Shown here piece by piece: positions 10,835 through 21,300 of a stretch of 64,000 bases of DNA. The notes below the pieces were generated by a model, which worked only from the letters and a program-made list of their open reading frames with translations, did not search any database and was not told the origin of the DNA. How positions within the stretch are numbered: position 1 is the stretch's first letter; each line of letters begins with the position of its first letter. Position numbers and translations under genes: made by a program. Source of the stretch: Cafeteria roenbergensis (lineage: Eukaryota > Sar > Bigyra > Bicosoecida > Cafeteriaceae); the NCBI GenBank assembly GCA_008330645.1, contig VLTN01000077.1, forward strand, positions 1 to 64,000, given 5' to 3'.

Positions 10835-13522
10835 TCACCCAACGCGGCCAGCCCAGACGCAGTGCAGCTGCAGCCCCTCGCTGGCCACATGCACCGGGTG
10901 GACGACGACACCGCCTGCCGCAGCCGAGGCCGAGGCCCGTTTGCACGCCTGCACAAGGCCCTGCCAGCCACCAGCAGCCGCAACAGCGTCGCCACCGGCG
11001 AAGAGTCGAGCCGAGGCAGGCCCATCGGCAGAAGGCGCAACACCGCGCGAGAGCGCGGCACCCAGCGCCGTGGCAAGCCACTCGGCAGGCGCGGCCGCGT
11101 CGCCGCCCGTCACAGCGCAAGAGGCACAGCTGCCCTTGACGGTAGCCGCTGTCAGCGTCGCGCCGTTGCACAGCCGCGCCGCCGTGGTTCGCTGGACGCG
11201 GCGCAAGTCGGCGATCGCCTTGCGCGGCCGCCGCCCTGATTGCACGGCCTCCCCATCCTCCTCCTCCTCGTCCTCCTCCTCCTCGTCCTCGTCCTCGTCG
11301 TCGCCACCGCCGTTCCCGGGGTGCCCCGCGGCACGGCGGAGCGCCGCCCTCCTCGCCCCCACGAGCTCCACCTCGACCGCCGCCCCCCTGGGCAGCGCCG
11401 GCACCACCACCACGGCCAGCGGGCAGCCCTCTCCCGCCCCGTCACACACGCCCCACTGCTCGCCCTCGTCGAACTCGCGCATCGGCAGGCCGCTCCAGTC
11501 CAGCTCGGCCGCGAGAGCGGCCGCCTCGCCGTCGCCGCCCTCGGCGGTTTCGGCGCCGTCGTCCACGGCGTCGGCGGCCGCATCGGCTGCCGCGCCGCAC
11601 ACTCGGAAGCCGCTGAGCCACGCCCTTGCCGCCGCCTCCACAGCAGCAACGACGCTGCCCTCCGCACCCAAGCCCGCTGCCGAGGCGGCCGCGGCAGCAG
11701 CGGCTTCGGAGACGAACACGACGCCCCCCACTACGCCCTGCAGAGCGGATCCTTCCGCTGCCAGAACCCGCGCGCAGGACAGCATCGCGCGGTCCAGCTC
11801 CGCGGGCCAGCCGCCCGGCACCAGCCGCATCGTGGCAGGGTCCAAGCCGATCTGGCCGGCACACAGCACCGACCCGGCCACCACGTTGGCCTGGCAGTAG
11901 GGGCCGATGCAGAGCGGCGCCCAGCGGCTGAGCGATCGCACGTGGTGGGTCCAGCGAAGGGCCGGGCAGCCCCCGGGGGCGGCAGGGGCGCCTGCCTCGC
12001 CCCTGGCAGCCGCGCCCGCCCCGGCCACTGCGACCGCCTCCAGTGCAACGCGGGGAACGCCGGCTGCAGCCATGGCCGGCCCGCCTTCGCGCGCTGCCGG
12101 ATGCGCGCTGGGTAGGGCGCCCTCTCCCGCGGCGGCGCCGCCGACCTTGCTGGCCGGGCCGACCTGCACGCATGCGCGGGAGGGCGGGTGGTGCCCGAAG
12201 TACTTGCAGTACTCCGCGTTGAGAGACGCAAAGTCGCTCATCGAAGACACCCACAACCGCACAAACACCACGTCCCGCCACAGCTGACAGCCGCCAGCGC
12301 CGGCCAGTGCCCCCGCGGACGGCACAGCCGAGCCATGCTCCGGTGCAGTGCCAGCGGCGCCAGCACCGGCGCAGGCAGAACTGCCGGTGGCCCTGCCAGC
12401 CACTGCGCTCGCGAGCCCTTCAAACGCGGCCGCCAGTGCGGACGCCACCGCCTCGGCGGCGGAGCCAGCGGAGGGGTCGCTCCCCGAAACGGACACGCAA
12501 GCGACCCCGCCTGCCTCGCGCACCACCGGCTCTGCCGCTCCGCCTCGGCCGCGCGCGAGAAGGCGCGCCACTGCGGCGTCCACGGCGCTGTCGGACGCGG
12601 GCGGCGCCACTGGCGGGCCCTCGACCTCGTCGCCGCTTGCATCGTGCAGCTCTGCCGGGGGTATGGCAGATCCGTCTGCGAGGGTAGCCTCGGCCCGCGA
12701 CACGACGAGGTGCGCCACCGGAGCGAACTTGTCGCGATTGACGAAGTGGACGGCGGTTTCGCCGAGGCTGACCGAGGCGCCCGGGAGGAAGAGCCCCGGG
12801 CAGCTGAGCGTGAGGGTCTCGTACTCGCCGCCCTCGCCGGCGATGTTGACGCCGTACGCGAGGGCGGCGCGAGCGAGGCGGGGGTGCGCCTCAGCGAGCG
12901 GCTTCCCGAGGAGGGTGGCGGGGAGGCCCAGGGAGGCGACCTTGCACGGCACGGCCACGAGGCCCGACGCGATCATGCGTCGCAGGGCGCGGGGCTGCTG
13001 GCAGCGCCACAGCAGCGCGATTGGCTGCAGGCCCAGGCAGGCGCAAACGTGCTCAACACGAGTGCGCTGGTAGTTGGACAGCAGGGCGCCCACCGCCACG
13101 GCGGTGGCCCCGGGGGCGACGCGCTTGGCAGCCCTGAGCAGCTGCAGCAGGTCGAACACTTCGTCGCCCGCCTGCAGGCGGGAGGACGCGGCAGAGCCGT
13201 CGGGCGCGTCGGCCGAGCTAGCGGCCTCGGGCCCGGCGGACAGAGACTCCAGGTCGTTGACAACGTCCACAGCTGTGTGGATGGCCCGCCCAGTGGTGCG
13301 GCGCCGAACAAGGGGCACCCCCATGGCCGCGGCCTGCGCTTCCAGAGCAGTGTGGCCCACGGTCTGAATCATGTGCGAGTCGAGCTCCTGCTCCACCTCG
13401 CCAGAGGCACTCGCAGCAGGGAGCAGGTTTGCAATCGCAACGATGCGGTGGCCGAGGCGCACGCACTCGAGCATGTTGAAGCATGAGTCCTTGCCTCCGC
13501 TTGCAAGCCCGATGACTTCCAT
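10835..13522 (-). CDS. DPH6: Diphthine-ammonia ligase with two C-terminal RidA-like domains
   Basis: ATP-dependent amidation of diphthine to diphthamide on elongation factor 2, in the cytosol. 895 aa from ATG 13522 (MEVIGLASGGKDSCFNML); an in-frame ATG six codons upstream is disfavoured because family members start at this strand. The N-terminal ATP-pyrophosphatase domain has the P-loop-like SGGKDS and the family signature GEGGEYET near residue 230. Two RidA/YjgF-like domains follow (WRDVVFVRLWVSSMSDFASL, then PLCIGPYCQANVV through LCAGQIGLDP), as in the fungal Dph6 fusion. An Asp/Glu-rich stretch (EEEEDEEEEDGE, encoded near 11262-11310) and Ala-rich linkers enlarge it. Single exon; convergent with PLC and divergent from the NIPA-like gene (293 bp between starts). 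Confidence 0.93.
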   Translation of the reverse strand: MEVIGLASGGKDSCFNMLECVRLGHRIVAIANLLPAASASGEVEQELDSHMIQTVGHTALEAQAAAMGVPLVRRRTTGRAIHTAVDVVNDLESLSAGPEAASSADAPDGSAASSRLQAGDEVFDLLQLLRAAKRVAPGATAVAVGALLSNYQRTRVEHVCACLGLQPIALLWRCQQPRALRRMIASGLVAVPCKVASLGLPATLLGKPLAEAHPRLARAALAYGVNIAGEGGEYETLTLSCPGLFLPGASVSLGETAVHFVNRDKFAPVAHLVVSRAEATLADGSAIPPAELHDASGDEVEGPPVAPPASDSAVDAAVARLLARGRGGAAEPVVREAGGVACVSVSGSDPSAGSAAEAVASALAAAFEGLASAVAGRATGSSACAGAGAAGTAPEHGSAVPSAGALAGAGGCQLWRDVVFVRLWVSSMSDFASLNAEYCKYFGHHPPSRACVQVGPASKVGGAAAGEGALPSAHPAAREGGPAMAAAGVPRVALEAVAVAGAGAAARGEAGAPAAPGGCPALRWTHHVRSLSRWAPLCIGPYCQANVVAGSVLCAGQIGLDPATMRLVPGGWPAELDRAMLSCARVLAAEGSALQGVVGGVVFVSEAAAAAAASAAGLGAEGSVVAAVEAAARAWLSGFRVCGAAADAAADAVDDGAETAEGGDGEAAALAAELDWSGLPMREFDEGEQWGVCDGAGEGCPLAVVVVPALPRGAAVEVELVGARRAALRRAAGHPGNGGGDDEDEDEEEEDEEEEDGEAVQSGRRPRKAIADLRRVQRTTAARLCNGATLTAATVKGSCASCAVTGGDAAAPAEWLATALGAALSRGVAPSADGPASARLFAGGDAVAAAGGWQGLVQACKRASASAAAGGVVVHPVHVASEGLQLHCVWAGRVG

Positions 13523-13815
13523 TCTCGTTTCTTGCTCCAAATTTCGGCCCAGCGTGCCCCCCGTCGAAAGCCGCCAACGAGGAAGTCACCCGCAGGCGCG
13601 GCGATCCCTGCTGCGGACGCGCAGTGGTGGGGGGGTGGGGCGCATTCGGCCGAACCGGGCGCTTCATCGCCTGCTGGTGATGTCATCGGCGCAGCTGGCT
13701 CTGCACGCGCTGCTGATCCCGCCCTCGAGGCCGGCGCCCGTCGGGCGCGCGCTCGCACACAGGCGCCGCCCCGAGGTGCTGCCAAGTTCCCGCTTTACTG
13801 CGTCGTCACGCCGCC

Positions 13816-16800
13816 ATGGCCGAGGACGCGGGCAGCACGGACTGGATCGTTTTCGTCGTGAGCCCGGGAAACTGCTGCGCTCTCAACGGTGCCGCTGCTC
13901 AGCCCTGCCCGGAGCCCTCAGGCCCGGCCGAGTCGCGGGTCGTGTGGGGCATTGCATGCGCGTTGCGGGCGACTGGAGACGGGACTGGTGCTGGCGCTGT
14001 GGTGTCACTCTTCTCGGGTTGCGGCAATGATCAGCCGCCGGAGGCGCACGAGATGAGACCCATATCGCTTTGCGCATCGCAGGGAGTGGCCCTTGGCGTC
14101 TTCTCCGCCGTCTCCTCCAATGTGGGGACCAACACGCAGAAGTACGGCTTCATGTACGAGGCAAGACAGGTGCGGAGGACTGACCCGGGTCGCGATGCCC
14201 GTTGGCGCGCATCGTCCGCTCGCGAGGCGCGCGTTTGCCAGCGCAGCCGGCGCCACAACGCCGCGCCGGGCGCCACGACTGGCGTGCGTGTGCGCGCTGC
14301 CTTCCCGCGCAGCCCGTGTCGGAGCGCCGGGCGTACGTTCGGCAGCCGCTCTGGTGGCTCGGGTTCATCCTGGTGGTGCTCGGCGCCATCGGCGACCTGT
14401 TCTCCTTTTCACTGGCGCCGCAATCCCTCGTGGCGCCAACGGGGAGCTTTACGCTAGGTAAGGCTTTGTTCGTATGCTTTGCGGTGGTGCCGTGCGGCGA
14501 AGTGGTGCGGGGCCCGCGAGCGGAGACACGGCTCGTTCCGGAACGTTCCGCGCAAGCCCCGGGCCAAGGCACACTTCGCCCAACGGTGTGCGGGCAGCCC
14601 GTCTACCAGATGGCCCGCGCACTCCTCTCTCCTCGACTCGCGCGCTGGGCAGCGTGCCGGCCATCAGGCCTCGGCGGCGCGCTGGCTTTCCCGCGGGGAC
14701 AGCCATCGCGCTGCCGCCCTGGCGATTCTGCCCTGGATCCGCGCCACCGCCCTCTCGCTGCCGCACTGGCCCTGCGCTTCGGCGCGGCCGCCCCGCTGCT
14801 GCGCCGGCCGCCACCGCGCACCCTGCCCTGTGCCCCGATTGCCTGCCCCGCCCTTGCTCGCGAGCGCAGTGTCCAACGTGATCTTCGCGCACTTTTGGCT
14901 GCGCGAGAAGCTGACTGCGCGCGACCTCATCGGAACGGGCCTCGTCATCGCCGGCGCGGTCATCTCCGTGTCCTTCGGCTCCCACGAGGAGACAGCCTAC
15001 TCGATCGACGAGCTCCAGGCCCTCTACGTGCAGCCGTCCATGGCCGTCTATGGCGTCTTCATGATCCTCCTCTGGTGAGCCACGCCACGCCGCCCGCTGC
15101 CTTGCGCCAAGCAGGCAAGAGCACGCGAGTCAGCCTGCGGGGCGCGACCAATCCGCGGTCCCCGGCAGCCTCGCCAGGCCCTGCCACGCCACCGCCGCTT
15201 GACAGCTGCCGCGACTGCCGCAACTGCCGCGACTGCCGCGACTGCCGCAACTGCCGCAACTGCCGCAACTGCCGCAACTGCCACTGCTGCTCACGTGCCC
15301 CCCATTCCACCGCCCGTTTCGGCTGCCACGTCGCCTTTTGGGCTGCAGGACCGGCCTCGTGGTGCTGATCCGCCGGGCAGAAAACACGCTGAGAGGAAGC
15401 GACGCCGGGCTGGCTGCGCTGGCGATGTCGGAGCCACAATCGCCCAGCGAGGCGGCGGAGCGCTCCCTCATCAGCTCACCCAAGCCCGACGCCGCCTCGG
15501 TGGATGACGCGCGCGGCGAAACGGCAGCGTCGCCGGACAGCACCGGCGCGGCGGACGACGTCGGGCTGGCTGCGGAGGGCAGCGCGGCCCCGGCTGGCAG
15601 CCCCGCCCCCAGCGGCGGCAGCGGCGCTGCTGCGGGCGGCATGGACGACCCGGCGAGCAGCGCCAGGGCGTCGGGCGGCGAGCTCAGGTCCGCCGCCTCG
15701 AAGCAGGTGGTAGACCTGGCGCGCGTGACGGCCGGGCTGCGGGAGCCCCCCCCCGCCTACGCTGCCTACGCGCGCTGGCACCCGCTGGCCTACGCTGCCA
15801 TGGCCGGCTCCATCGGCGGGCAGACGGTGATGTTCGCCAAGAGCATGGGCGAGATCGTCAAGGCCACGGCGGCGGGCAGCAACCAGTTCGCCTTCTTCTT
15901 CACCTATGTCATCCTGGCGTGCATGGTGGCATGCACGGTGGGCGAGCAGCACTTCCTGGCGTCGGGCCTGCAGCTCTTCGACGCCATGCTGGTCGTGCCG
16001 GTGTTCTCGTCGGCGTTCATGGTCATCACTGTGCTGGGCGGCGCCGCGTACTTTGACGAGCTGTCCTCCTTCGATACCCTCTCGTGGGTCCTCTTTCCGA
16101 TCGGCATCGTGCTCACGGTCTCGGGCGTGGTGGTGCTCTCCTCCCGGAAGCAGGACGGAGGCGGAACCCAGCTCCCCTCCGGCGACGGCGAGGACTCGGA
16201 GGCGGCCGAGCTGTGCGGCGCGGACGCGACCGGCACTGCAGGCGACGAGGAGGCCGACGGCCGCACGGCCTATGCCGACGGCGCGACGGCCCACGGGCCA
16301 GCGGACGACGGCGAGGCCGGCGTCGAGCTCGCCAGCATGAGCTTGGCGGAGCAGGGGAGGCGGCGCCGAGCCGCCTCCGACGGCAGCGCCGCCACGTCTG
16401 CCGGGGACGAGGCTGCAGCCGCTGCGGCCAGAGCAGGCGCATTTGGCCACGGCGCGAGCGCAAGCACTGGCGGAAGCGCCATTGCCGGTGCCGGTGCCAT
16501 TGCCGGCGCCGGTGCCGGCGCCGCAGGCGGTGAGAGCTCGTTCATCCTCGACGCTCACAGGGACGAGAGCGTTGCGTCGGCCGCGATGCAGGCCTCCCCC
16601 CTGCTCACCGGCGAGGGCAGCGTGACCAGGGTCGGCGCGGCGGCAGGGGCGGACGGCGCGCACCACGCCCCGAGCGACGCGCTGTCCCTCGCCGGCAGCG
16701 CCGCCTCGTCGGTCGCGTCGGGCCGCGACGGGCCGGCGGGCGTCGGCGCCAGCTCCGCCGCGGGCTGGTCGACGGCGCATCGCCACAAGGACGCGACGGC

Positions 16801-17794
16801 TCTGCCGCACGGCATCAGCGCGCCGCGCGCCTCCCCGGGCCGGCGCCAGTCGCTTCTGCGGCCGGGCTGGGAGGGCGTCGTGGCGGCTCGAGGGGGCGGG
16901 GGCGTTGGCGGGGGCTCCTTCCTCGCCTTCGGGCGCGGCAGTCGCACCTCGGAGCACGACGGCGACGCGGCGGAGGACGCCAGCACCCGCAGGCTGAGGG
17001 CGGCCACGGAGACGCCGGCGCAGGCCGCAGCGGGCACCGGCGCGGCGGCCTCTGCAGCGGGGTCGTCGCACGCGACCCCCGGGTCGGCCGGCCAGGCCTC
17101 CGGCCGCCCCCGTGGGCGCACGAGCGTTCTCGAGGCGACGCTCGGACTGTTCCAGGCGGTCACGCTGTCACACACCATGGTCTCCGCGTTCAACGACGAG
17201 GAGGCCGCCATGGCGGCAGCGGAGTCGGGGTCCTTCCCAGCGGGGTCTGTGGCGGACAGTGCCCGCGGCGTGCCCCGCCCCCTCATGCAGCGCGCGGTTT
17301 CCGCGCGGGCGGGCGTCCAGGAGGTGCGCGACCCCTCCCTAGACCCCGCTGCCGCCGTCAACGCATCGGGAGCCGCCCCCCTCGCAGGGGCGGAGTCCGC
17401 GCTGCCACGCTCGCGCACGGCCAACGTCATGCCGACCAGGGCGGAGGCGGCGGCTGCGTCGGCAGCCGACCGCCACCTGCGCGCCGGCGAACCATCCGGC
17501 CCGCAGACGGCCCGGGCGGCCGCGAGCACAGTGCCCGCGGACGGCGAGCCGTCCCCTGTCCCTGCTGTTGGCGACACGGCGCCCAGCTACGCCGCAGTGG
17601 CCGCCGCCTCCGCGCCGGCCGACGCGGCGCCCGGGCCCGCTGCGGCCTCGTTGCCGCCGCCGCCGCCGGCTCGGCGGGCTGCCTCTCGACTCCCGGCACG
17701 GGCGCGGTCAGGGAGCGATGCCGCGTCGGGCAGCGGGGCCGACGCCCCCAGCGAGGAGGAGCCCGCCGACGCCGCTGGCGCCAGTGCGGACTAG
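13816..17794 (+). CDS. NIPA-like magnesium transporter with long C-terminal tail, five exons
   Basis: NIPA (DUF803) proteins move Mg2+ across plasma or endosomal membranes. Exons are 13816-13857, 14083-14169, 14313-14457, 14870-15074 and 15349-17794; phases join exactly, giving 974 aa. The core runs through GVALGVFSAVSSNVGTNTQK, WWLGFILVVLGAIGDLFSF, VSNVIFAHFWLREKLTARD, LIGTGLVIAGAVISVSF and, in exon 5, YAAMAGSIGGQTVMFAKS to VLTVSGVVVLSSRK at about residue 421. This is a normal NIPA length apart from a ~120-residue insert at the start of exon 5. Residues ~422-974 are low-complexity Ala/Gly/Ser/Asp/Glu with no domain seen. Intron 2 has GTGCGG and intron 3 GTAAGG, the only non-GTGAG donors found; intron 4 ends TGCAG. 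The exon-5 tail may include missed splicing, but no frame break demands it. Confidence 0.88.
15203..15288. repeat. 9-bp microsatellite (ACTGCCGCA) inside NIPA-like intron 4
   Basis: About nine copies of a 9-bp unit alternating GACTGCCGC and AACTGCCGC, ending in ACTGCCACTGCTGC. It lies wholly within the intron 15075-15348. Confidence 0.9.
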
Positions 17795-18372
17795 GCAGCA
17801 ATGTCGCGCTGTCACTGCCCATGCGGCTCGAGGCCCCGCCCGCAGTCAGCGCAGGCCTGTGCGCGCGGCAGCGCCCACCGCGCGCAACCGCAGAGCCGCT
17901 TGAACTTTCGGGCTCCGGCGAGCCGTGTCGCCGCGGGGGCTGCTGACGCCTGGACGCCTGGACGCCGCGGCAAGTTGCTCCGCGTTTGCGGCCTTGAATC
18001 GATCGATCGATCGATCGCCAGCCTGCGCGCCGCGTCACGGGGCGCCCAGCTGAGGTGTTTCCCCGGCCAGGCTCGCGCCTGCCGCCCCCCACGGGCCCTC
18101 CACTGAGACTCTGGGTGAAAACGTATCGCTGGCTTGCGGGGGCGGCCCCCGCCGGCCCTTGCCGCTGCGCCCGGCGCGGCGAAGCCTCGCAACGGCCAGC
18201 AGAGCCTGAACCAAAAGCATGTGCATTGGCATCTCGCTGCCTTCAGCTTCAACCAGCGCCGCTGCGGCCGCTTCGCACGCGTCGCGCACAGCCCGGGCCA
18301 TTCGCGCTGCGAGCGCCCGCGACAACACCCCCCCATCGCGCGGTCCCTGGGCCAGCCGAGTCTGGATAAAGC
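17795..18372. other. Intergenic, NIPA-like to NPC1-like
   Basis: Tandem-gene spacer with the likely promoter of the NPC1-like gene. Apart from the GATC run at 17998 nothing specific is visible. If the NPC1-like gene has an N-terminal domain exon, it would be here or further left, but no Cys-rich NPC1 N-terminal frame was found. Confidence 0.4.
17998..18017. repeat. (ATCG)5 microsatellite
   Basis: Five perfect ATCG tetranucleotides about 350 bp upstream of the NPC1-like start codon. Function unknown. Confidence 0.9.
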
Positions 18373-21300
18373 ATGCTGGGCGAGAGCCTCCTGGCGAGCG
18401 AGGCGCCAGCCGAGTACGCCCCGTCGTCGTCCCACCCGCCCCATGGCAAGGGCCTGCTTGCCCGGTTCTTCTACCGGCACGGCGTGTGCGTCGCCCGCAA
18501 CCCGGTGGTAGCGATGGTGCTCTCGGCGCTGGTGGCCGGCTGCCTGGCGCTCGGCTTCACGATGCTGACCATCTCCTCCAACCCTCAGGCAATCTGGGTG
18601 CCGCCGGGCAGCCGCACGTCCAAGCAGCAGTCCTTCTTCAACGCCGCCTTCGACCCGTTCTACCGGGTCGAGCAGGTCATCTTCACCCCGACGGAGGTGC
18701 ACGGCGACGGATCCTCCGTGCTGGAGAACAACATTCTCTCGCCGAAAACGGTCAAGGCGCTCCAGGACTTCCAAGAGCGCATGGCCAACACTGCCGACTC
18801 GGCCGGCACCCGCCTGGACGACCTGTGCTTCAAGCCCATCGCGGGTAAGGGCTGCCTGGTGGAGAGCGTGACCAACTTTGCCGCCGACAACCGCACAGTG
18901 GTGGAGGCGCTCACGCTGGACGGCCTCCAGTCGCTGCTGCTGTGCCGCAAGCCCGGGCCCATGCTCAACGGCACCACGCTGTCGACCTCGGCGTGCATGT
19001 CGGGCATCGGCGTCCCGGTGATGCCCAGCGTGGTGCTGGGCGGCAGCATCTGCTCCAACCAGGCGCCCGGTGCGTCGAAAAACTCCGTGTGCCACGGCAC
19101 CTGCGAGGGCCGCGCCGCCCAGGCGCTCATGACCACCTTCCTGCTCAACGCGGGCCCCAACTACGATGACCGCGCCGCCCGCTGGGAGGAGGAGGTGTTC
19201 CTGCCGCTCGCCCGCGACTTCCGCCACCCGGGGCTCAACACCAGCTACATGGCGCAGCGCAGCGTCCAGGACCAGATCGGCGTGGTGGCCAACCAGAACA
19301 CCTTCGTCGTGCTCATCAGCTACGTGGCCATGTTCGCCTACATCGTCGTCGCGATGGGCAAGTTCCCCCACCCGGTGCGGTCACGCGCGCTGCTCGGGCT
19401 GGGAGGCATTTTCGTCGTCGTCGTCTCCGTCTGCGGCGCCATGGGAGCGTGGGGCTTTGGCGGGGGCAGCATCACCATGATCGTCACGGAGGTCGTGCCC
19501 TTCCTCATCCTCGCCATCGGCGTGGACAACATGTTCATCATCACCAAGACGGCCGACCGCATCCGCGCGCGCCGCATCGCCACCGCCATCAGCGAAAACA
19601 GCTCCGCCAAGCCCGCTGGGGCCGTCAGCGGGGACCTGGTGCGCTCCACGTCGCGCCCCCTGTACGAGTCAGACACCCCCATCACCGTGACGGGCCCGGA
19701 GCCGCCAACCCCCATGCCATCCTCCGCCAACGGTTTCGTGCCCGTGGAGCGGCTCATGGGCGAAGTGCTGGCGGAGGTCGGGCCCACAATCACCGCCGCC
19801 GCCACCGCCGAAGCCCTCGCCTTCGCCATGGGCGCCTCCACCAGCATCCCCGCGCTGCAGCAGTTCTGCGCCGTGGCGGCCATTGCAGTGTCCATCGACT
19901 TTGTCATGCAAATGACCTTCTTCGTCGGCGCAGTCTCCGTTGACTTCCACCGCATGGACGCCGAGCTCCCCGACTGCCTCCCCTGCATCGGCTGCATCTG
20001 CACCCGGCCCCGCGCCCCGGACGACATCTTTGCGTCCGCTGACAGTGCCGAAGTCGTCAGCGGCTGGTGCGGCACCGGCAGCACGGAGGCCACGGTGGCG
20101 GGGGAGATGGCCCGCCGTTCCCCGGGCCGCTTCTGGTACTGGGTGCACCGCGGCGAGTACGCGCGCAGCCTCCTGGGGCGCTACGTGGCACCCATCACCC
20201 TCTCGCTGCCCGTGCGACTGGCCGCCCTCGCCATCTGGCTCGGCTTCCTCGGCCTCTCCGCCTACGCCGCCACCGTCATGCACCTCGGCCTGGCCCAGCA
20301 GCTGGCCGTGCCCGACGACTCGTACCTGTACAGCTACTTCAACCAGCAGGCCGCGCTGGGCGAGGCCGGCCCCCCCGCCTACGTCGTGCTGCAGAATGTC
20401 AACTACAGCGACTCGGACGACACCGCCCGCACCGCCCTCAGCCGCCTCTCCACCTCCCTCGGCGCCCTCACCGACCACATCGTGCCCCCCGTGTACAACT
20501 GGTACTCGGAGTTCCGCTCCTGGTCCTCCGCCGCCAACATCGCGTCGATGAAGGCCGGCGACTCCCTGCAGCCCCCCTACAACTGCCCCCTGCCTCTGGA
20601 CCCGGCCACCGTGCCCCAGGGCCGCCGCGTCGAGCAGTTCCTGTACGACATCCCCATCGACTCGCCCTGCTGCCTCAAGAAGGCCCACTGCTACAGCCAG
20701 TACGGGCCCGACGTCAAGCTCCTCTGGGTGGTCAACAGCTCCCTGGCTGACGCGGCGCGCACCGCTGCCAACGCCCCGGGCCCCACCGCCTTGGTGCACC
20801 GCTCCATCGGGGAGGCCCCCGTCGTCGCAGCGTCCCACGCGGACGGGCTCCACCTCGTTCGCAGCCGGCCCTTCTCCGGCACCGCCTCGGACTCCCTCGC
20901 CCCAGCCAGCGACGGGGCGCCCTGGTCCTCGTCCTGGTGGGACAGCGCCCCCTCGGCCCGCCTCACTCCCGAAGGCCAGCCCGACGTCCCGGAGGGCGCC
21001 ACTGCGGTCGTCGCTGGCTCCCGCCGCGAGGCCGTCGAGCGCCTGCTCACGCCCGGCGCCGCCGGCGCGCAGGCCGACGGGGCCTCGCACGACTCCTGGG
21101 CCCCCGGCAGCGCCCCCGCCCACGTCGCCGCCGCCGCCGCCGCCGCCGAGGCCTGGCGCGTGGCCGCTGCCCAGCCCGGCCCGAGCTCGGCCAGAAGCGC
21201 CCCCTTCCTGCAGGCGGCGCACCTCCACGGCCTCACCATGACCGGCTCCTACCCCTCCGCCGCCGCCGCGGCGCTGGCCGTGGCCCGCGACCTCGTGCCC

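Noticed and set aside
10835-13540. Novel fusion of an ATP-pyrophosphatase with RidA domains
   Set aside because: The fusion is the known eukaryotic DPH6 architecture, so it is annotated rather than reported as new.
15476-17071. 531-codon minus-strand frame opposite NIPA-like exon 5
   Set aside because: No motif; the plus-strand frame is continuous with the conserved transporter core.
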